Below are positions 5,295-8,402 of a stretch of DNA of 8,402 nt, piece by piece. The DNA is taken from contig DATBFG010000038.1 of NCBI GenBank assembly GCA_036558645.1, positions 1 to 8,402 on the forward strand, read 5' to 3'. The notes beneath the pieces are model-generated. The model was not told the origin of the DNA. It made no database searches and saw only the letters and a list, made by a program, of their open reading frames with translations. A program made the translations under genes and the position numbers. Numbering within the stretch: position 1 is the first letter of the stretch; the number at the start of each line of letters is the position of its first letter. The stretch is from DATBFG01 sp036558645. Lineage in GTDB: Bacteria; Acidobacteriota; Terriglobia; Terriglobales; Acidobacteriaceae.

Positions 5295-5765
5295 ATGCCA
5301 AGAAAAGGACACATTGGAAAGCGCGGCGTGGAGCCGGATCCGGTTTACGGATCAGACCTGGTGACGAAGTTCGTCAACTCCATGATGTGGCAGGGAAAGA
5401 AGAGCACGGCGGAAGGCATCTTTTATGAGGCCTTGAATCGTTTGCAGCAAAAGGGCGGAGACGAAGCCCTGAAGCTCTTCAAGAAGGCCGTCGAGAACGC
5501 GAAGCCGCTGCTCGAAGTGAAGACCCGCCGAGTGGGTGGCGCGAACTACCAGGTGCCGGTCGAGGTCAATCCCGATCGGCGCACATCGCTGGCGATCCGC
5601 TGGCTGGTGACCTACTCCCGTGGCCGTGGCGAAAAAGGGATGGTCGACAAGTTGAGCAACGAATTGCTGGACGCCGCCAATAACCGCGGTGCGGCAATCA
5701 AGAAGAAGGAAGACGTTCACCGCATGGCCGAAGCCAATAAGGCTTTCGCGCACTATCGGTGGTAG
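5295..5765 (+). CDS. rpsG: 30S ribosomal protein S7
   Basis: S7 starts assembly of the 30S head by binding the 3' domain of 16S rRNA and lies near the E site; in E. coli it also represses its own operon. The protein is 156 residues, the usual length. It begins MPRKGHIGKRGVEPDPVYGS, has VTKFVNSMMWQGKKSTAE at about 23-40, VKTRRVGGANYQVPVEV at about 75-91, RRTSLAIRWL at about 95-104, and ends in the family's KEDVHRMAEANKAFAHYRW. ATG 5295 is preceded by AGGAG at 5278-5282, a rather long 12-nt spacing. The 100-nt spacer from rpsL is longer than is common in this operon and contains repeat sequence. fusA follows after 37 nt. Confidence 0.99.
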   Translation: MPRKGHIGKRGVEPDPVYGSDLVTKFVNSMMWQGKKSTAEGIFYEALNRLQQKGGDEALKLFKKAVENAKPLLEVKTRRVGGANYQVPVEVNPDRRTSLAIRWLVTYSRGRGEKGMVDKLSNELLDAANNRGAAIKKKEDVHRMAEANKAFAHYRW

Positions 5766-5802
5766 CACAAATACAGGTTTCGGAGACCAGAAAGAGTCAG
5801 AC

Positions 5803-7890
<2,088 letters not shown>

Positions 7891-7908
7891 CAGTACTCCC
7901 CGCGGTTC

Positions 7909-8244
7909 GTGGTTGATCGAAGGTTCTGGATTGCGGATGGCCGGCGGGCAGAGTTTGAGCTTGCGTTCGCTATTGGTGGATTTTGGTCGAAGTTGTTGTA
8001 TCAGGCTGATGGATATTTGCTCACTGAATGTTGGTGCGAATCTCCTGAGGCAGCACAGTACCGGGTTAGGGATTTTTGGAGCTGGCATCGGAACTTCGAG
8101 ATTTTTCGGAGTCGGTTTCATTCAGAGTTTGAACGGTTTGAAGGGTGGGTGCGCTCCGAGCGGTTAGTTGAAAGAGAGCAATTCCTTGGCGCCTACTACG
8201 AGAAATTCGAAGGCGGAAGCGAAGAAGATTTGGTTTCAAGCTAG
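7909..8244 (+). CDS. Small ABM-like (dimeric alpha/beta-barrel) protein between fusA and tuf
   Basis: A 111-residue protein. The order RRAEFELAF...GGFWSKLL...DGYLLTEC...YRVRDFW...FEIFRSRFHSEFERFE, with SERLVEREQFLGAYYE at the end, resembles small stand-alone ABM-fold proteins (pattern: G-AEFE, W-LF, GYL-TEL, YL-DRW, F-AFR, EY-ALD, LT-E-E-G), recalled from memory rather than searched. Such proteins are usually ferredoxin-fold dimers; some are monooxygenases or heme degraders, many are uncharacterised. The recognisable match and absence of internal stops support a real gene. GTG 7909 is the first start codon after the fusA stop (18 nt earlier, same frame) and keeps the first strand; no Shine-Dalgarno sequence is visible, so translation may depend on coupling to EF-G. 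Its third codon positions are much richer in A/T than those of fusA, suggesting lower expression or a different origin. The stop overlaps AGGAG upstream of tuf. Confidence 0.65.
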   Translation: MVDRRFWIADGRRAEFELAFAIGGFWSKLLYQADGYLLTECWCESPEAAQYRVRDFWSWHRNFEIFRSRFHSEFERFEGWVRSERLVEREQFLGAYYEKFEGGSEEDLVSS

Positions 8245-8254
8245 GAGCTAGAGG
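8243..8254 (+). promoter_or_regulatory. Ribosome binding region of tuf
   Basis: AGGAG (8243-8247) overlaps the stop codon of the ABM-like gene and GAGG (8251-8254) lies 8 nt before ATG 8263; the latter has the better spacing. The sequence belongs to a 13-mer AAGCTAGGAGCTA (8238-8250) that recurs with one difference upstream of rpsG (5263-5275). Confidence 0.55.
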
Positions 8255-8262
8255 CTGCAATT

Positions 8263-8402
8263 ATGGCGAAAGAGAAATTTGAACGGAATAAGCCGCACTG
8301 CAACATTGGGACGATCGGACACATCGATCACGGCAAGACGACGTTGACGGCGGCGATCACCAAGGTGCTGCAGAAGCACAATCCCAAGATTGTGTTCCGC
8401 TC
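8263..8402 (+). CDS. tuf: Translation elongation factor Tu, N-terminal fragment cut by window end
   Basis: EF-Tu is the GTPase that carries aminoacyl-tRNA to the ribosomal A site. Only 46 codons of about 395 are inside the window. The N-terminus MAKEKFERNKPHCNIGTIGH is characteristic, and the P-loop GHIDHGKT is at residues 19-26; the variant IDHGKT instead of EF-G's IDAGKT separates it from fusA. The start ATG 8263 has GAGG 8 nt upstream. Position after fusA fits the classical str operon rpsL-rpsG-fusA-tuf, with one additional gene in between. Whether this genome has a second tuf copy cannot be judged. Confidence 0.98.
   Translation, partial: MAKEKFERNKPHCNIGTIGHIDHGKTTLTAAITKVLQKHNPKIVFR

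Noticed and set aside
5689..5802. 38-codon upstream extension of fusA overlapping rpsG
   Set aside because: The extension has no counterpart in EF-G, and GTG 5803 gives exactly the conserved N-terminus.
7910..7944. Further heptamer array (TGGTTGA, TCGAAGG, TTCTGGA, TTGCGGA, TGGCCGG) at the start of the ABM-like gene
   Set aside because: Units agree at only two or three positions and the same bases encode a plausible first strand and helix of the ABM-like protein.

Overview
The window is chromosomal DNA from a moderately GC-rich bacterium, most likely an acidobacterium. That is an inference from the large Ig-like/beta-propeller lipoprotein, the style of the intergenic repeats and the protein sequences. 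No sequence search was possible. It holds nine genes or gene parts: six complete housekeeping or recognisable genes, one lipoprotein gene, and two genes cut by the window ends. No tRNA, rRNA, CRISPR array, transposase or phage gene is visible.

Left part (1-2025, all on +): the 3' two-thirds of an enoyl-CoA hydratase gene, then an unusually long ribH, then nusB. The RibH protein carries a VOC-like domain of about 120 residues in front of the lumazine synthase domain and a basic tail behind it. Degenerate 7-bp tandem repeats of one family (roughly TTrGyCG) lie before ribH, inside its 3' end, and, in inverted orientation, between ribH and nusB.

Middle (2037-4220, on -): one long gene for a secreted lipoprotein with Ig-like modules followed by a beta-propeller. 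It converges on nusB and diverges from the ribosomal operon. A gene-free region of about 600 nt follows (4221-4822), with a good sigma70-type promoter and several hairpins. It is best read as the promoter and long structured leader of the str operon.

Right part (4823-8402, all on +): the str operon rpsL-rpsG-fusA-tuf (S12, S7, EF-G, EF-Tu), with tuf cut after 46 codons. Two features depart from the textbook layout. The rpsL-rpsG spacer carries a dispersed-type palindromic repeat and a stem that includes the rpsL stop codon. A 111-codon gene resembling ABM-type (antibiotic biosynthesis monooxygenase-like) ferredoxin-fold proteins sits between fusA and tuf.

The str genes work together in translation: S12 and S7 are 30S proteins, EF-G drives translocation and EF-Tu delivers aminoacyl-tRNA. 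NusB serves rRNA transcription antitermination, RibH makes the riboflavin precursor, and the crotonase belongs to acyl-CoA metabolism. The most unusual items are the VOC-RibH fusion, the heptamer repeats around and inside ribH, and the ABM-like gene in the str operon. I see no clear new defence or mobile system.
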